This document shows positions 1-10,455 of a DNA stretch of 64,000 nucleotides, piece by piece. The stretch's first letter is position 1. The number at the start of each line of letters is the position of its first letter. The stretch comes from Lodderomyces elongisporus. Its lineage: Eukaryota; Ascomycota; Pichiomycetes; Serinales; Debaryomycetaceae. The notes beneath the pieces were generated by a model. That model was not told the DNA's origin. It saw only the letters and a list, made by a program, of their open reading frames with translations, and did not search any database. The stretch spans positions 372,001-436,000 of the forward strand of contig NC_083676.1 in NCBI RefSeq assembly GCF_030384665.1, written 5' to 3'. The translations under genes were made by a program, and so were the position numbers.

Positions 1-483
1 GAAGCACTTGACGCCACGGATTCCTCAATATATATATATATATATATCTTACATGATTTATCTAGCTTACATCATCGCATCCCTATTTATTAATAATTTT
101 ATAAAATCACCCTTTCTTTTTGGTTTTCTCTAATGAAAATAGAACAAATGAAGATAACTTTTTTTAGTATTGGAATAGAATCTTACCTCAAAAAGAAATA
201 GAAACAGAAACAAATATTTTGGTACCTTGGTACCAGTCTATAGAGTTTCGAATATTTGTCGTGTCCTCTCGTTCAAACTGTTGCAAAGATCTAGTGCACT
301 CCACAAAACTATGAAACCTTCCAATAAAGATTCTTTCGACCTTAACCTATTCATGTGCTCCCATCTCACTCACCATTCTAATTCGCTTTTTGTCTTATAA
401 GTGAGAAAGCCATATTGCATTCTCCCCCCCCCCCCTCTTCCTTCTCGCCCCTCTTCTTTGCTTCCACTTTACCTGCTTTTGTA
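1..483. other. intergenic, upstream of CBS-domain gene
   Basis: No gene is supported here. The stretch has a TA dinucleotide run near 29-47, a tandem pair of GGTACC hexamers near 222-235, and T/A-rich promoter-like sequence leading to the ATG at 484. A C-run near 423-434 lies in the presumed 5' leader. Confidence 0.6.
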
Positions 484-1065
484 ATGACAACCACTCCTAT
501 ATTGTTTCACACACAGGATTATCGTGGCGCTACTATCGAGGACCTCAATATCCCACAAGCATTGTCCGTCAATCCATCGACTTCAATCTATGGGGCCATC
601 GAACTCGGCTTTGAAAATGAGTTTACATATTTACCAGTGATCCACGAGTTAAATAAACGATTACTTGGAGTGATCAACCTTGAGCAGTTCAAACAAGGTA
701 CCGCCCAAATCAATCATGCAAAACAAGAACCTACTGTGTTTGATTATATGATTTGGTTCAACCAAAATACCAAAAGAAAATATGAAACTGAAATCAGAAA
801 CAATAAAAATATTCAGAACGGAACGGGAGAGGGAAAGGGAAAGGGAAAGATTTTAGAAACTACTTCACCAAAAACAAAGATCTTGAAACCAAAGGGGAAA
901 AGATATAGTGTATTGACCCCATTTAGTCCTCTAGAGGATCTCGCGGGATTTTTCAACAGAGGAAATTATTTTGCCATAGTGACTAATGATCTGGGGAATT
1001 TTGTTTATGGTGTAGTAACGCCACAGGATTTGATGAAGTACGAGCAAAGCAGACCAAAGCTTTAA
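484..1065 (+). CDS. CBS-domain protein (paired CBS motifs)
   Basis: Predicted small soluble protein of 193 residues. The open frame extends upstream to 415 only through a TTG, so the ATG at 484 is chosen. The N-terminal half (Ile-Pro-Gln-Ala-Leu, then Tyr-Gly-Ala-Ile-Glu and Leu-Leu-Gly-Val-Ile-Asn) and the C-terminal segment (Ser-Val-Leu-Thr-Pro, Asn-Tyr-Phe-Ala-Ile-Val-Thr, Gly-Val-Val-Thr-Pro-Gln-Asp-Leu) have the strand/turn pattern of two cystathionine-beta-synthase motifs, which usually pair to bind adenine nucleotides. They are separated by a Lys/Gly-rich low-complexity linker with repeated Gly-Lys units. No catalytic domain is attached, so it may be a stand-alone regulatory module. 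The ligand and process are unknown. The gene faces away from ZTA1, with convergent 3' ends. Family assignment is by eye and only moderately sure. Confidence 0.7.
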   Translation: MTTTPILFHTQDYRGATIEDLNIPQALSVNPSTSIYGAIELGFENEFTYLPVIHELNKRLLGVINLEQFKQGTAQINHAKQEPTVFDYMIWFNQNTKRKYETEIRNNKNIQNGTGEGKGKGKILETTSPKTKILKPKGKRYSVLTPFSPLEDLAGFFNRGNYFAIVTNDLGNFVYGVVTPQDLMKYEQSRPKL

Positions 1066-1728
1066 CGAAATAAGATTAGAAAATGAAGAAATAGAAAGAA
1101 AGAGAAAATTGGAAACAGAATATGAAGACTTACGAAAATGAGAAAAGGAGAAAACAAGAAAATGAGAAAAGGAGAAAATAGAGAAAACCACGGGGGCAAG
1201 GCTGAAGCTGTATAAGTATAGAACAAGATATTGTATTTCGTGCTTAAAATGGAAGGATACTTCATTCATTGATATGATAAGTTATAGTCAAAACAACACT
1301 ATCAAATTGGCAAATCTTTTCTTATTAACTTTTCATTATTTCTTCTAGATTTTAAAGAGGGTAAAATTTTGCTTGCATTTATCGTTTTTTTTGTCTTTTA
1401 GTTTGTTTTGTTTAATTTTCATTCCTTTGTTTCTTGCCTCTATCTTTTGCCTACTCGTCGCTTACTTTGCCTCTCTGCCCCCCCCCCCCCTTTCTTCTCT
1501 TGCTTGTCTTCTTAATCGTGAAGATTAGGTCTTTTAATGTAGATGATCTACGGTTTTCATTCCAGACGTACTCGACGCAATACTGGATAGTTGTTTGAAT
1601 CGCTTGCTTAATATAATAATTATTACTTCTAAAATCAACAGATATAAAGTGTAGATAGTTTGACATATAAAAGACAATTATACTTTTTCATTTCCTTTCC
1701 TTTGCTTGGATGCCACTTTTTTGATAGA
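1066..1728. other. intergenic between convergent CBS gene and ZTA1
   Basis: This is a 3'-to-3' intergenic stretch, A/G-rich on the left and with a C-run near 1478-1490. A 71-codon ATG-initiated frame on the minus strand (1451-1666) has protein-like composition over its first 55 or so residues, then runs into Gly codons from the homopolymer. It starts only 62 bp beyond the ZTA1 stop, with no room for its own promoter outside ZTA1. I recognise no family and do not call it as a gene. Confidence 0.5.
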
Positions 1729-2748
1729 CTACTCTGGAATCTTTAAAGTCAATTTACCTGTAGTCTTTCTTCCTTCCAAGTCTTCGGCCGCTTGTTGATA
1801 ATCTTTCAACTCATAAACTTTCAGCACTTCAAACTTCAACTCCCCCAGTTGGTACAACTTCTTTAATTCTTCAGCATAGTGGTCCCATTCTTGCTTTTCG
1901 GTAATGTATCCAAACAATTGTGGTCTTGCTAATTGAATGTTTTTGGGTGATAAACGGCTCAATGGGAACGGAGTAACAGTACCTGATGAGTTACCATAAC
2001 TCACGAAATGACCCTTTCTAGCCAAGGCACTCAATGAGGTTTCAAATGTGTCTTTACCAACGGAGTCAAAAGATACTGCAACACCTTTGCCTTTGGTTAT
2101 TTCTTCCACTCTTTTGGCAACGTCATCGCTGGAAGAGTTGACAAGGTACTCTGCACCAAGAGACTTGGCAATTTGCAATTTCTCATCAGTAGATGCAACT
2201 GCAATAACATGGGCACCACGCTGTGCAGCCAATTGCACAATTAATCTTCCTACACCACCAGCTGCTGCCCAAACCAAAACAAAATCGTCGCTTTTCACAT
2301 TATAAGCTTCATTGACAAATGTCAATGCAGTCAATCCTTGTAAAAACAAGCTTCCATAGATTTTCAAATCCTCGTCATTACTGGAAGAAGGCAACTTGAC
2401 AAATTTCAAATTGGATGCAGATACTTTTGTGTATTGAGCGAATGTATTTGGTGACAAGTATGCAATCTTGTCGCCGATGGACAATTCCTTGACGTCGGAT
2501 CCAACAGCAACAACTGCACCACTAGCTTCACGACCAAACACATACGGAGTCGAGGAAACGGGGTAAATACCCTTACGGAAATACGCCTCAATGAAATTGA
2601 CGCCAGCATAGTAGTTCTTTACAATAACATCCGTTGGCGAGCTAATTTGTGGAGTGGAAAAATCTTCAACGTATTGGATTTTGGAAGTGTCGCCTTGTTC
2701 ATTGAAAAGGGAAACTTTTTGTGTTTTTGGAATGGTTTGAGCAGACAT
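1729..2748 (-). CDS. ZTA1: zeta-crystallin-type NADPH quinone oxidoreductase
   Basis: Medium-chain dehydrogenase/reductase of 339 residues, the usual length for the zeta-crystallin/QOR group. It should reduce quinones with NADPH in the cytosol, and yeast Zta1 also binds AU-rich RNA. An N-terminal GroES-like domain (about 1-130) contains the Gly-Val-Asn-Phe-Ile-Glu-Ala-Tyr-Phe-Arg-Lys-Gly segment. A Rossmann domain follows, with the nucleotide-binding Ala-Ala-Ala-Gly-Gly-Val-Gly-Arg motif and a downstream Asp-Ser-Val-Gly-Lys segment. The catalytic and structural zinc ligands of classical alcohol dehydrogenases are absent, as expected for QOR. The start ATG is the first in frame. Its promoter faces the RCK2 3' end across about 0.9 kb. 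Confidence 0.9.
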   Translation of the reverse strand: MSAQTIPKTQKVSLFNEQGDTSKIQYVEDFSTPQISSPTDVIVKNYYAGVNFIEAYFRKGIYPVSSTPYVFGREASGAVVAVGSDVKELSIGDKIAYLSPNTFAQYTKVSASNLKFVKLPSSSNDEDLKIYGSLFLQGLTALTFVNEAYNVKSDDFVLVWAAAGGVGRLIVQLAAQRGAHVIAVASTDEKLQIAKSLGAEYLVNSSSDDVAKRVEEITKGKGVAVSFDSVGKDTFETSLSALARKGHFVSYGNSSGTVTPFPLSRLSPKNIQLARPQLFGYITEKQEWDHYAEELKKLYQLGELKFEVLKVYELKDYQQAAEDLEGRKTTGKLTLKIPE

Positions 2749-3624
2749 GAGTATTTATGAATTAAAAAGATAGCTTATGAAATGGTTGAGAGTGTTCAAT
2801 TGAAATATGCAATTTAAGAAAACAAGCTGAAACAAGGTAGATGGGAGTTAGGAGTTAGGAGTGAATGTGAACAATATGGATATACAATCAGCGATAATTG
2901 CATATATATATATACATATATGTATATATAATTTCATATATATTTCATTTTTGTAGGTACATACTTGTATGTGTATGTGTGTATTACTAAAGCCTTAATT
3001 GTGGAGGACGACTCCGATTACTAATGTGACAAATTGTGGCTGCGACCTAACTTATATTTTCCGTCAACGGTATCCCCCAAAATAGAAAAGAAAAGAAGAA
3101 AAAGGGAAAATAAAAAATTACCACTAGTTTACATGGTGCTTTATACTATTCCACAAATATATTGATTGGTTGGTGACCAGCAATTACCCAGCCGCATTCT
3201 CTCAGTAAACCTTAATAGATTATGTAAAAAGTTGACAGGTGGTTGAAAAGTATTATATATCAAAACCTTAAAAAACTGTGGTTAATAGTTAGAGAAGTAT
3301 GAAAAAAAAGAAAAAAGAAAAAAGTAAAATAAAAAATAAAAAACTGTGGGAAATAAATAATCATCTATTTTAAACAACTCTAAGATTCTTACGAAATGAT
3401 AATAAATAATTTTGAATATCTGAACAATTGGATTAGAAATTTGGTTAAATGAAAACTAAAAATTTGAAATTTGAAAATTGCAAGATTGAAAAAATTGAAA
3501 TAATATAAAAGTTGAACAGTTGAACAGTTGAAAAAATGAAAATTGAGAAAAAAAACCCTTTATTAACGTCATCGTTTATAACTACTAAACCACAAACAAC
3601 ATTCGTGCTTCAAACAACCTGAGG
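2749..3624. other. intergenic, ZTA1 promoter and RCK2 3' flank
   Basis: AT-rich non-coding sequence with a TA/CATATA dinucleotide block near 2903-2945. From about 3290 to 3550 it is strongly A-biased, with repeated GAAAA/TTGAA blocks. No open frame has coding character. Confidence 0.6.
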
Positions 3625-5571
3625 CTAGCTAGACTGGATGGGTATAAATTTATTTTTCCTCCTCTCAAGGATTGAAGCTCCGCCAAGATTCAAGTCAAAT
3701 GCATTTTGGTTCATCTTTATATGGCTTCTTGCATTAGTACTGTTGCCGTTTGATCTAGGAATTCTAGAAGATCCGCCTTGCTGGTGATTTCTCTCTCTGA
3801 TTCTTTGGCTTTCGGGACTCCTCTTGTGGTGCTGCAACACTCTGCCACTATGACTAACATCTTCTTCTTCTTCTTCTTCCTCTTCTTCAATCAAATCCTC
3901 AATGCCGCCATTCTTGTTCGATAATGCAGCCTCTTCCTCCATACGATGTACTGCGGTGGAAATGTCAAATGCATCTCTCAATGCAATAGCTGCAGGAGAG
4001 TAAAGATCATGATGTGTTGGATTTTGTGCTTTAAACTTTTTGGAGTATTTCTTTCCTGCACTGGGGTCTTGATTGTGTGATTGAATAGGGTGTGCTCCAG
4101 CACTGGATTCAACAGGGGCATTAAATGCGGTAGATGATGATGAGGCTGATTTAGGTTGTTGCTTGATCCATGAGTCCTGAAGCAAGTCGTCAATAGTATA
4201 CCTTTTTTTAGGGTCAACTGTTAACAAGTTGCTTACACAATTTTTAGCACCATCGCTGATTTCGTCCCACCATGGTTGCAAAAAAGTGAATTGGCCCTTG
4301 GCAACTTTTTCCGTAAGCGTTTCAATTTTTTCGTCATAAAATGGTGGAAACCCACAAAGCAAGGTGTAGAGAACACATCCCATTGCCCACATATCAACTT
4401 CTTTCGAATAACGTTCATCTCTAACAATCTCGGGAGCGGTATAGCCAACAGTACCACAAGGAGTCTTTGTATTGTGTTCCCATATCTGTTTGGATAATCC
4501 AAAATCTGCCAACTTGACAACTCCAATACCGCCTCCTCCTACTCCATCTGTGAAATCACCCTCGTCCGCTTTGGTGTTTGGATCATCGCTTTTTCTCAAT
4601 TTGGCCACTGGGTTAACACTTGGTTTAAATTCAATCGGCTCAAATAGTAAATTTTCGGGCTTGATATCACGATGCACGATACCAACCTCTTCGTGCAAAT
4701 ACCTAATCGCTTGTGCAACTTGAGTAATGATCCATCTCGACAAGTCCTCTGAGAGGTATGTGTACTTAACAATCAGGGTGAAAATCTCACCACCAGAAGC
4801 CAATTCCTGGACAATGTAGTAATAAATGGGTGAGTCTATGAACTCAATAAAGCGAACAATATTAGGGTGTTTCAATTGTCTCATAATGGTTACTTCCTTC
4901 AAGACAGATTGTTTTTGTTGTTGATCCATTTGGAATTTACGCAAAATCTTGATGGCAACTTCTTTACCGGTAGGTAAGTGTATGGCCTTGTACACAACGG
5001 AAAAAGCACCTTCACCCATTTGTTCAAGTACTTGATATCGTTCCAAATTGGGGTACTTTTTTGATTTGGATTTCTGCAAATTCTCCTCTTCAACCATTTG
5101 GGTGGCAACTTTATTGTGGAGATCTTGCTGTTGCTGTTGTTGCTGTTGCTGTTGTTGTTGCAGAGATGGATCATTTAAAGTAATGTCAGAGTATCCTGCT
5201 CCGTAGTTGCTGTATAAACCATTTTGTTGTTGCTGTTGTTGTTGTTGATCAAGGGATGTTTGGCCCATTTGCTGAGCAAATTGCTGATCTTTCTGTTCTT
5301 GTTGTTCTTGTTGTTGTTCTTGTTGTTGCAACTGTTGTTCGTATTGTTGTTGGTATTGTTGGTATTGCTTGTCGGATGGGTTGTAGGAGTCAATAACCTG
5401 ATACTCTGAGCCAAATGGGTTCTCCAATGTTGAATAAGTTCCTGTAGACTGGTATTGCCCAATGTTGTTATTGCTGTCGTATGGCGAAGTAGCAGTTGTG
5501 GGCAAGCCCTTCTTTTTCATGTCATTAGCCTGTTTTCCGTGTCTAATAAAAGCTTTTAAATTCTCAAACAT
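3625..5571 (-). CDS. RCK2: Rck2-like serine/threonine kinase (CaMK/MAPKAPK group)
   Basis: A 648-residue kinase matching the Rck1/Rck2 family, which acts downstream of the Hog1 stress MAPK and dampens translation elongation during osmotic and oxidative stress. Residues 1-170 are a Gln-rich extension with several poly-Q runs (about 70-150). The kinase domain spans about 179-469: Gly-rich loop GEGAFS at 186, catalytic Lys208 in VAIK, HRD at 300, DFG at 356, and the APE motif at 379. The insert before DFG (Leu-Arg-Lys-Ser-Asp-Asp-Pro then Gly-Val-Gly-Gly-Gly-Gly) is characteristic of Rck proteins. The C-terminal tail has an acidic run near 570 and ends with the conserved Leu-Glu-Arg-Arg-Lys-like segment. 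It has a 4.1-kb gene-free upstream region, which suggests complex control. Confidence 0.93.
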   Translation of the reverse strand: MFENLKAFIRHGKQANDMKKKGLPTTATSPYDSNNNIGQYQSTGTYSTLENPFGSEYQVIDSYNPSDKQYQQYQQQYEQQLQQQEQQQEQQEQKDQQFAQQMGQTSLDQQQQQQQQNGLYSNYGAGYSDITLNDPSLQQQQQQQQQQQQDLHNKVATQMVEEENLQKSKSKKYPNLERYQVLEQMGEGAFSVVYKAIHLPTGKEVAIKILRKFQMDQQQKQSVLKEVTIMRQLKHPNIVRFIEFIDSPIYYYIVQELASGGEIFTLIVKYTYLSEDLSRWIITQVAQAIRYLHEEVGIVHRDIKPENLLFEPIEFKPSVNPVAKLRKSDDPNTKADEGDFTDGVGGGGIGVVKLADFGLSKQIWEHNTKTPCGTVGYTAPEIVRDERYSKEVDMWAMGCVLYTLLCGFPPFYDEKIETLTEKVAKGQFTFLQPWWDEISDGAKNCVSNLLTVDPKKRYTIDDLLQDSWIKQQPKSASSSSTAFNAPVESSAGAHPIQSHNQDPSAGKKYSKKFKAQNPTHHDLYSPAAIALRDAFDISTAVHRMEEEAALSNKNGGIEDLIEEEEEEEEEDVSHSGRVLQHHKRSPESQRIRERNHQQGGSSRIPRSNGNSTNARSHIKMNQNAFDLNLGGASILERRKNKFIPIQSS

Positions 5572-7424
5572 GGTGAACGAGTTTCTGGTCTTATTGTTTT
5601 TTGGAGGGGTCGTATTTGGGGTTGACGATGGTGAGGATATTGAGATGTGATTAGCTTTTGTTTCTTTTTGTTGTTTTTTTCTTTTTGTCTTTTTGTCTTT
5701 TTGACTTAATTTCTATTTTTTTTTTCTTATTTACAAATAATCCGTAATTATTGAATATTATTCTGTATGATCACAACGTTTTAATTGTGGCCTCTATTAT
5801 TTCTATACTTTGGTTGAAAATACAGAATCTGTATTCTTTTTTTTGTCGGGGGGGAGGTAATTTGTTTAAGACTTTGGTTTTAATAATAAATTGACTACTT
5901 AAGGAACCTGGTCTACTTCTTGGAAAAGAAAAGGGTGAGTAAAGGGTGATTGAAAGGATAAAAGAAGATAGAAAAAGATCTTTATGATTAACAAAATTTT
6001 GTTTGGTTGTTTGGTTGATTGGTTGGTTGATTGGTTGTATTTATTGTTGTTGAAAGATGAGATAATTCAAATATATAAGTTTAGGAAACTCTTCCTCTTT
6101 CCAAATATTTGTTAGAATAAATAAATAAAAAAAAATAAAAAATAAAATAAAATAAAAAAATGTTAAAGACAGTAGAAAGATATAAGAGAAAATTGGTGAT
6201 GAATAATCAGAGGCTGACGACATCCGAGTAAGAGAGAGGTACAAGGAGAAGCAAGAACTAGAAATGAAAAAAAAAAAAAAAAAGAAAAAGACAATAAGCA
6301 ATAAGCAATAAGCAATAAGCTGTGAGCAATAAAGCAATATGCTGTAAGCAACTGAGCAACTGATTGGACTGTCCCCAAGGGAAGGAGGAGGTGGGGGGGT
6401 GGGGACCATACTAGTGTATGTGCATCTGTTTGTAACTGTGAACAACAGAAAAAGAAATGCAAAAAGCAAAAAGCAAAAAGCAAAAACAAGGATTGTATCA
6501 GTTGTTAATCCGTCATTGCCCATCAAGCACACACAAAAAAAGTATTTGCTTTGCTCTGCCCAATACAAAATGTGAATTACAAAAGGTTGTGGTTTAGAGA
6601 AAATTGCTGTATCAACGGTTATATCTTACACCAAACCAAAAGACCACCACAATCTTTTCCACATTATCCACATTAATGAACCATACTATAGAGGTACTGT
6701 CAATGCTAATGCACTATATACATATATACATATATACATATATACATATATATTTAAATAACCAACAACTACTGACACAGAAACGAAGAATATTGTATTT
6801 TACTATTTTTTTTTCTTCTAAAATCAAACATAGAGGAAGAGAAAAAATGTCAACTCCGATACCTCTTTCTGGCTTCACCTTTCACTTTCCTTAGTTTCCG
6901 TGATTATATTTTTTTGCCGATGTATATGAATAGGAGTATCTACTAGTCAATGAACAAGGTTCTCTTTCTTTCTTTTTTTTCTTTTCCTCTCTCTAATTTC
7001 AACATCGATTTCCAGCTTTAAACTTTCTGATCGTTACAAGCTTCCTTGTTATTCTTTCTGTGGCAATTATCCGAATTCTAATGACGGCGATTACAAAGTC
7101 AAATAAATAAAAGACCGAAAAAATAGGAGTGTTTTTTTTTATCTCAATTTTTATTTTTTTTTAAGTTTTAGCAATAATGAGTTTTGCACAGCAACCTTAT
7201 CTAGCATCCCAATTTCTCAAACTCTTATTCTCCGGTTCTTCTTTCTTTTCTTGTTTTTTTTCTTTTTCTTTTCTACTTTAAAGTGAAGAATTGCAGACTT
7301 CCTTTCCATGCTTCATTTCGCCTACACAAGACATTTTCAAGCGATGCATCATTATTGTGGAGGGGAAGGCAGAATGAGGCTAAAAAGTGGATGTATAAAG
7401 TGAAGGAAGTTACATACACATACT

Positions 7425-7466
7425 TGGCACTGGCACTGGCACTGGCACTGGCACTGGCACTGGCAC
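7425..7466. repeat. TGGCAC hexamer array, 7 units
   Basis: Seven perfect tandem copies of TGGCAC. The repeat creates an apparent Leu-Ala repeat frame on the plus strand, which I do not treat as coding. Confidence 0.9.
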
Positions 7467-8890
7467 AGAAACTGGCACCTCGGTACAGATACGAAAAAAA
7501 AAGAAAGATTGACTATATGTCTGACTATATGTCTGACTATAAGTCTGACTATAGGTCTAGCTTTAGAATCACCCTGGATGTACATAACACAGAAAATAGA
7601 TAAAGATTTAAAAATAGAACAATCATGAACCGGTGATATCATGACTGTTTTTTTCACTTTTATTTCTTTTTTTTTTCTTTCTTTTTTTCTATCTCTTTTT
7701 TTGACTCTTCTCTTTATACGATTCTCTTCCCTCTCATATATCCTACATTTGCTCATCTTGTCGAGGTTACTTGCTTCTTCAGTCAAGATAAGACCTCTCT
7801 TTCTCCCTTTCACTTGTCGTCATAAACCAAGTGGAAGAGAACGATGTACAAGGGAGAAGCCAAAGCTAGTTGTGTTGGAGATGGAATTCCGTTGTGAGAC
7901 CAAACGGAAGCACTCGCTTACTAACTACATCACGTTAAAGTAGAACTATTAATTAAAATTGAAAAAAAAAATAAACAGCAAAAGAATAGCAAAAGTAATA
8001 CTGATTAGTTGCTAAATCGTTTGATTCATCAAGATTTCAGATTGTTTGGTTACAAGTGTAGTTCCCTCGGCAGTTGCGGAAAATTATTGAAAAAAAAAAA
8101 AATATTAACAATATACATATATATATATATATATATACAAAGGAATGAGAGGATGGTTGTATTAACTATAGTAGAAACTGGACTTGTTTCAGAATCTACC
8201 ATATGATACCACGTGTAGTCTAGAACGTCAAGCCATAATAGTAAAGACAGTCATCTATGTTACAATGCTTGAACAGTATTACCACTTGCCCTTTTTTTTT
8301 CAAAAACTCTAAACTAGCTGATAATATGATGAAGAAATTAAAGAAAATGAAAAAAAAAAAGAATTTAAAAAAAAAAAATTTGACTATTTCGTAAGATTGC
8401 TCCAGTTTTGTGTAGTGCTCGTCATTTGCTTCGTATTAAGTCTACGTTATGATGGAAATGATGCTGATTTGTCCACAACAATAACTGTTTTATTTAGTGT
8501 ACTCACAGAACATGCAGCTTAAGCATCTGTTGATTCACACCACAAGTATGACTATACTAATAATTATCATTATAATCTGATTGGCTCGTTTTTTTTCCCA
8601 CAAGCTTTGGTTAAAAGAAAAACCCCCGAACTTTAACTTGTTGGTTATCTCATTTTGCTTTAACTTATTTTGTTTTTGTTATGTTGTGTTATGGCATTCT
8701 CGAAAAAAAGAAAAAACAGACTGAAAAAAAACATCATTCAGCCCTGCATATACATTTTAGATAAATTGTTTGATATAAGCTCTGGTCTCTGAGCAAAAAA
8801 AGATATAAGCAATATGTTTCAATCTGAATATTATAGTATAATTTTCTCCATTATCCAAATCATCTGTTGATACTTCTAATAGTATTATTG

Positions 8891-8898
8891 TCACGTGA
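8891..8898. promoter_or_regulatory. TCACGTGA palindrome (Cbf1-type E-box)
   Basis: A perfect palindrome containing CACGTG in the RTCACRTG context bound by Cbf1-type bHLH proteins. It is followed by A-rich DNA. It lies about 800 bp upstream of PYP1. Function is inferred from the motif only. Confidence 0.35.
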
Positions 8899-9140
8899 TG
8901 TGTGGTTGAAAAAAAAAAAGAGTAACAAAAAAAGGTTTATAAAATTTGCAACTTAAGACAAGAATTTTATTTTTGGTCACAATTTGATGCCAAAAAAAGA
9001 AAAAGAAAATTGTACTTGAATTTTGATAAATACTAGCTATTCACTAGAAACTTTGTCCAAAAATATGGAAATAATTGAACACTAAATATCTTTGATGTAC
9101 CCCAAGCTAACAGGGCCGAAGTTCTAGCTCCCGTTCTTTT

Positions 9141-9220
9141 TTTGTTCTTTTTTGTTCTTTTTTGTTCTTTTTTGTTCTTTTTTGTTCTTTTTTGTTCTTT
9201 TTTGTTCTTTTTTGTTCTTT
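9141..9220. repeat. TTTGTTCTTT decamer array, 8 units
   Basis: Eight head-to-tail perfect 10-bp units with imperfect flanks. Ten bases is close to one helical turn, so the short T-tracts fall on one face of the helix. The array is about 480-560 bp upstream of the PYP1 ATG. Confidence 0.9.
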
Positions 9221-9623
9221 TTTTCTTCGTTTCTTTTCAAGTTGTCAAAAACCAAAACGTAAATTGAAAACGTCATTACCAATTATTGGTGCCAAGCATG
9301 TTCCTTCTATTCTAGTCGCTAATTTGGTCGTGTGTTCACAACCAAAAAAAAAGAATAATAATTTACGGATCTGTGCGGTAACACCTTTTGTTTCAAAATT
9401 CAACGTTTTTGCTTTATAAAACAAAATCAACAGCTGCAAATAACACATTGGTTCTATTTCCACTTCCCCCTTTTTATAACGTCCATTTTTTTTTTATTAG
9501 CACCCGTTTCTACGTAATAACACGACCACCACCAACCAATATTCATTCACCAAAAGAAACAGAAATTAATAAATAAATAAATAAATAAAAAGGAGAGACA
9601 ACAGAGAATTATTCCTTTTCTTG

Positions 9624-9658
9624 CTTTACTTTACTTTACTTTACTTTACTTTACTTTC
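9624..9658. repeat. CTTTA pentamer array
   Basis: Tandem CTTTA units lie about 40 bp upstream of the PYP1 ATG, within the likely 5' leader or core promoter. Confidence 0.85.
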
Positions 9659-9699
9659 TTCTTCGACTATTTCAATTTTTGCTCAACACTTATACATCA

Positions 9700-10455
9700 A
9701 TGTCTGTTAAAAACCCACCAGCAATCGTCTTCAGTGACTTTGACGGCACAATTACTCTCCAAGACTCAAATGATTACCTCACTGACAATTTGGGAATGGG
9801 TGGTACAAGACGTAAAAACATTGGCCAGGATATTCTTGATGGAAAAACCTCTTTTCGTGATGGGTTCAGAGAAGAATTGAATTCTGTAACAACGCCATTT
9901 GACGAGTGTATTGAAATTTTACTTGCCAACATCAAGCTTGACCCCGGTTTCATCAAATTCTTTGAATACTGTCAAGCAGAGGGTATTCCCATTGTTGTCG
10001 TGAGCTCTGGTATGACGCCCATCATTTCTGCCCTTTTGGCAAAACTCGTTGGTCCTGATGCAGCATCCAAAATCCAAATCTTGTCAAACGACGTTAGACT
10101 CAGCGACAATGGCAAGAACTGGGAGATCTTGTTCAAACACCCAGACTCACCTTTTGGCCACGATAAAGCACAATCAATCAAGGAATACTTGACTAATCAC
10201 GGCTATGCAGACTTGAAGGAGGATAGCGAAGGCTTAGTTGTACCACAATTGTTTTATGCAGGTGATGGTGTCAGCGACTTGAGTGCGGCAAAGGAAACAG
10301 ATCTCTTGTTTGCTAAACACGGAAACGATTTGATCACCTACTGCAAAAGAGAAAACATTCCGTATACTGAATTTAACAGTTTTGACGACATTTTGAGCAA
10401 ATTGCAAAAAATCGTTGGTGGTGAGCCCATCAAAACATTTGTTGAGAATCCTTAA
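9700..10455 (+). CDS. PYP1: HAD-family (polyol) phosphatase, Pyp1-like
   Basis: Haloacid-dehalogenase phosphatase of 251 residues. The frame runs a few codons upstream only via a TTG, so the ATG at 9700 is used. Motif I is Asp-Phe-Asp-Gly-Thr with nucleophile Asp13 and acid/base Asp15. The Ser-Ser-Gly motif II (Val-Val-Val-Ser-Ser-Gly-Met) and the C-terminal Gly-Asp-Gly-Val-Ser-Asp-Leu-Ser-Ala-Ala motif IV are both present. Overall similarity is to S. cerevisiae YNL010W (Pyp1), a cytosolic phosphatase reported to act on polyol phosphates. The conserved Pro-Phe-Gly-His-Asp-Lys segment also matches that protein. Nothing is missing from the active site. The substrate is inferred from the family. 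Confidence 0.88.
   Translation: MSVKNPPAIVFSDFDGTITLQDSNDYLTDNLGMGGTRRKNIGQDILDGKTSFRDGFREELNSVTTPFDECIEILLANIKLDPGFIKFFEYCQAEGIPIVVVSSGMTPIISALLAKLVGPDAASKIQILSNDVRLSDNGKNWEILFKHPDSPFGHDKAQSIKEYLTNHGYADLKEDSEGLVVPQLFYAGDGVSDLSAAKETDLLFAKHGNDLITYCKRENIPYTEFNSFDDILSKLQKIVGGEPIKTFVENP

Larger units (their letters stand above)
5572..9699. other. 4.1-kb gene-free region between RCK2 and PYP1
   Basis: This is the longest gene-poor stretch of the window, lying between two divergent promoters. It contains many microsatellites: AATAAGC units near 6292-6320, AAAAAGC units near 6459-6487, a TA tract near 8114-8137, a TGGCAC array, a TTTGTTCTTT decamer array and a CTTTA array. It also has many A/T homopolymers. 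Open frames here are low-complexity products of those repeats. It could hold a long RCK2 promoter, a non-coding RNA, an origin or a centromere-like domain. I cannot see inverted repeats by eye that would support the last. Confidence 0.5.

Noticed and set aside
6041..6568. Phe/Leu-rich minus-strand frame
   Set aside because: It follows A/T homopolymers and short AT repeats. No domain, and alternative frames are equally open.
7283..7603. Open frame with a Leu-Ala repeat
   Set aside because: It is the translation of the TGGCAC hexamer array and flanks. The rest has no coding character and the start is a GTG/TTG-type codon.
8880..8990. TCACGTGA plus A/T-rich DNA as a point-centromere CDEI-CDEII
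   Set aside because: No CDEIII-like element is visible and CTG-clade centromeres are not of the point type.
9141..9220. Decamer array considered as a CRISPR-like array
   Set aside because: Units abut with no unique spacers and this is a yeast nuclear region; it is a simple tandem repeat.
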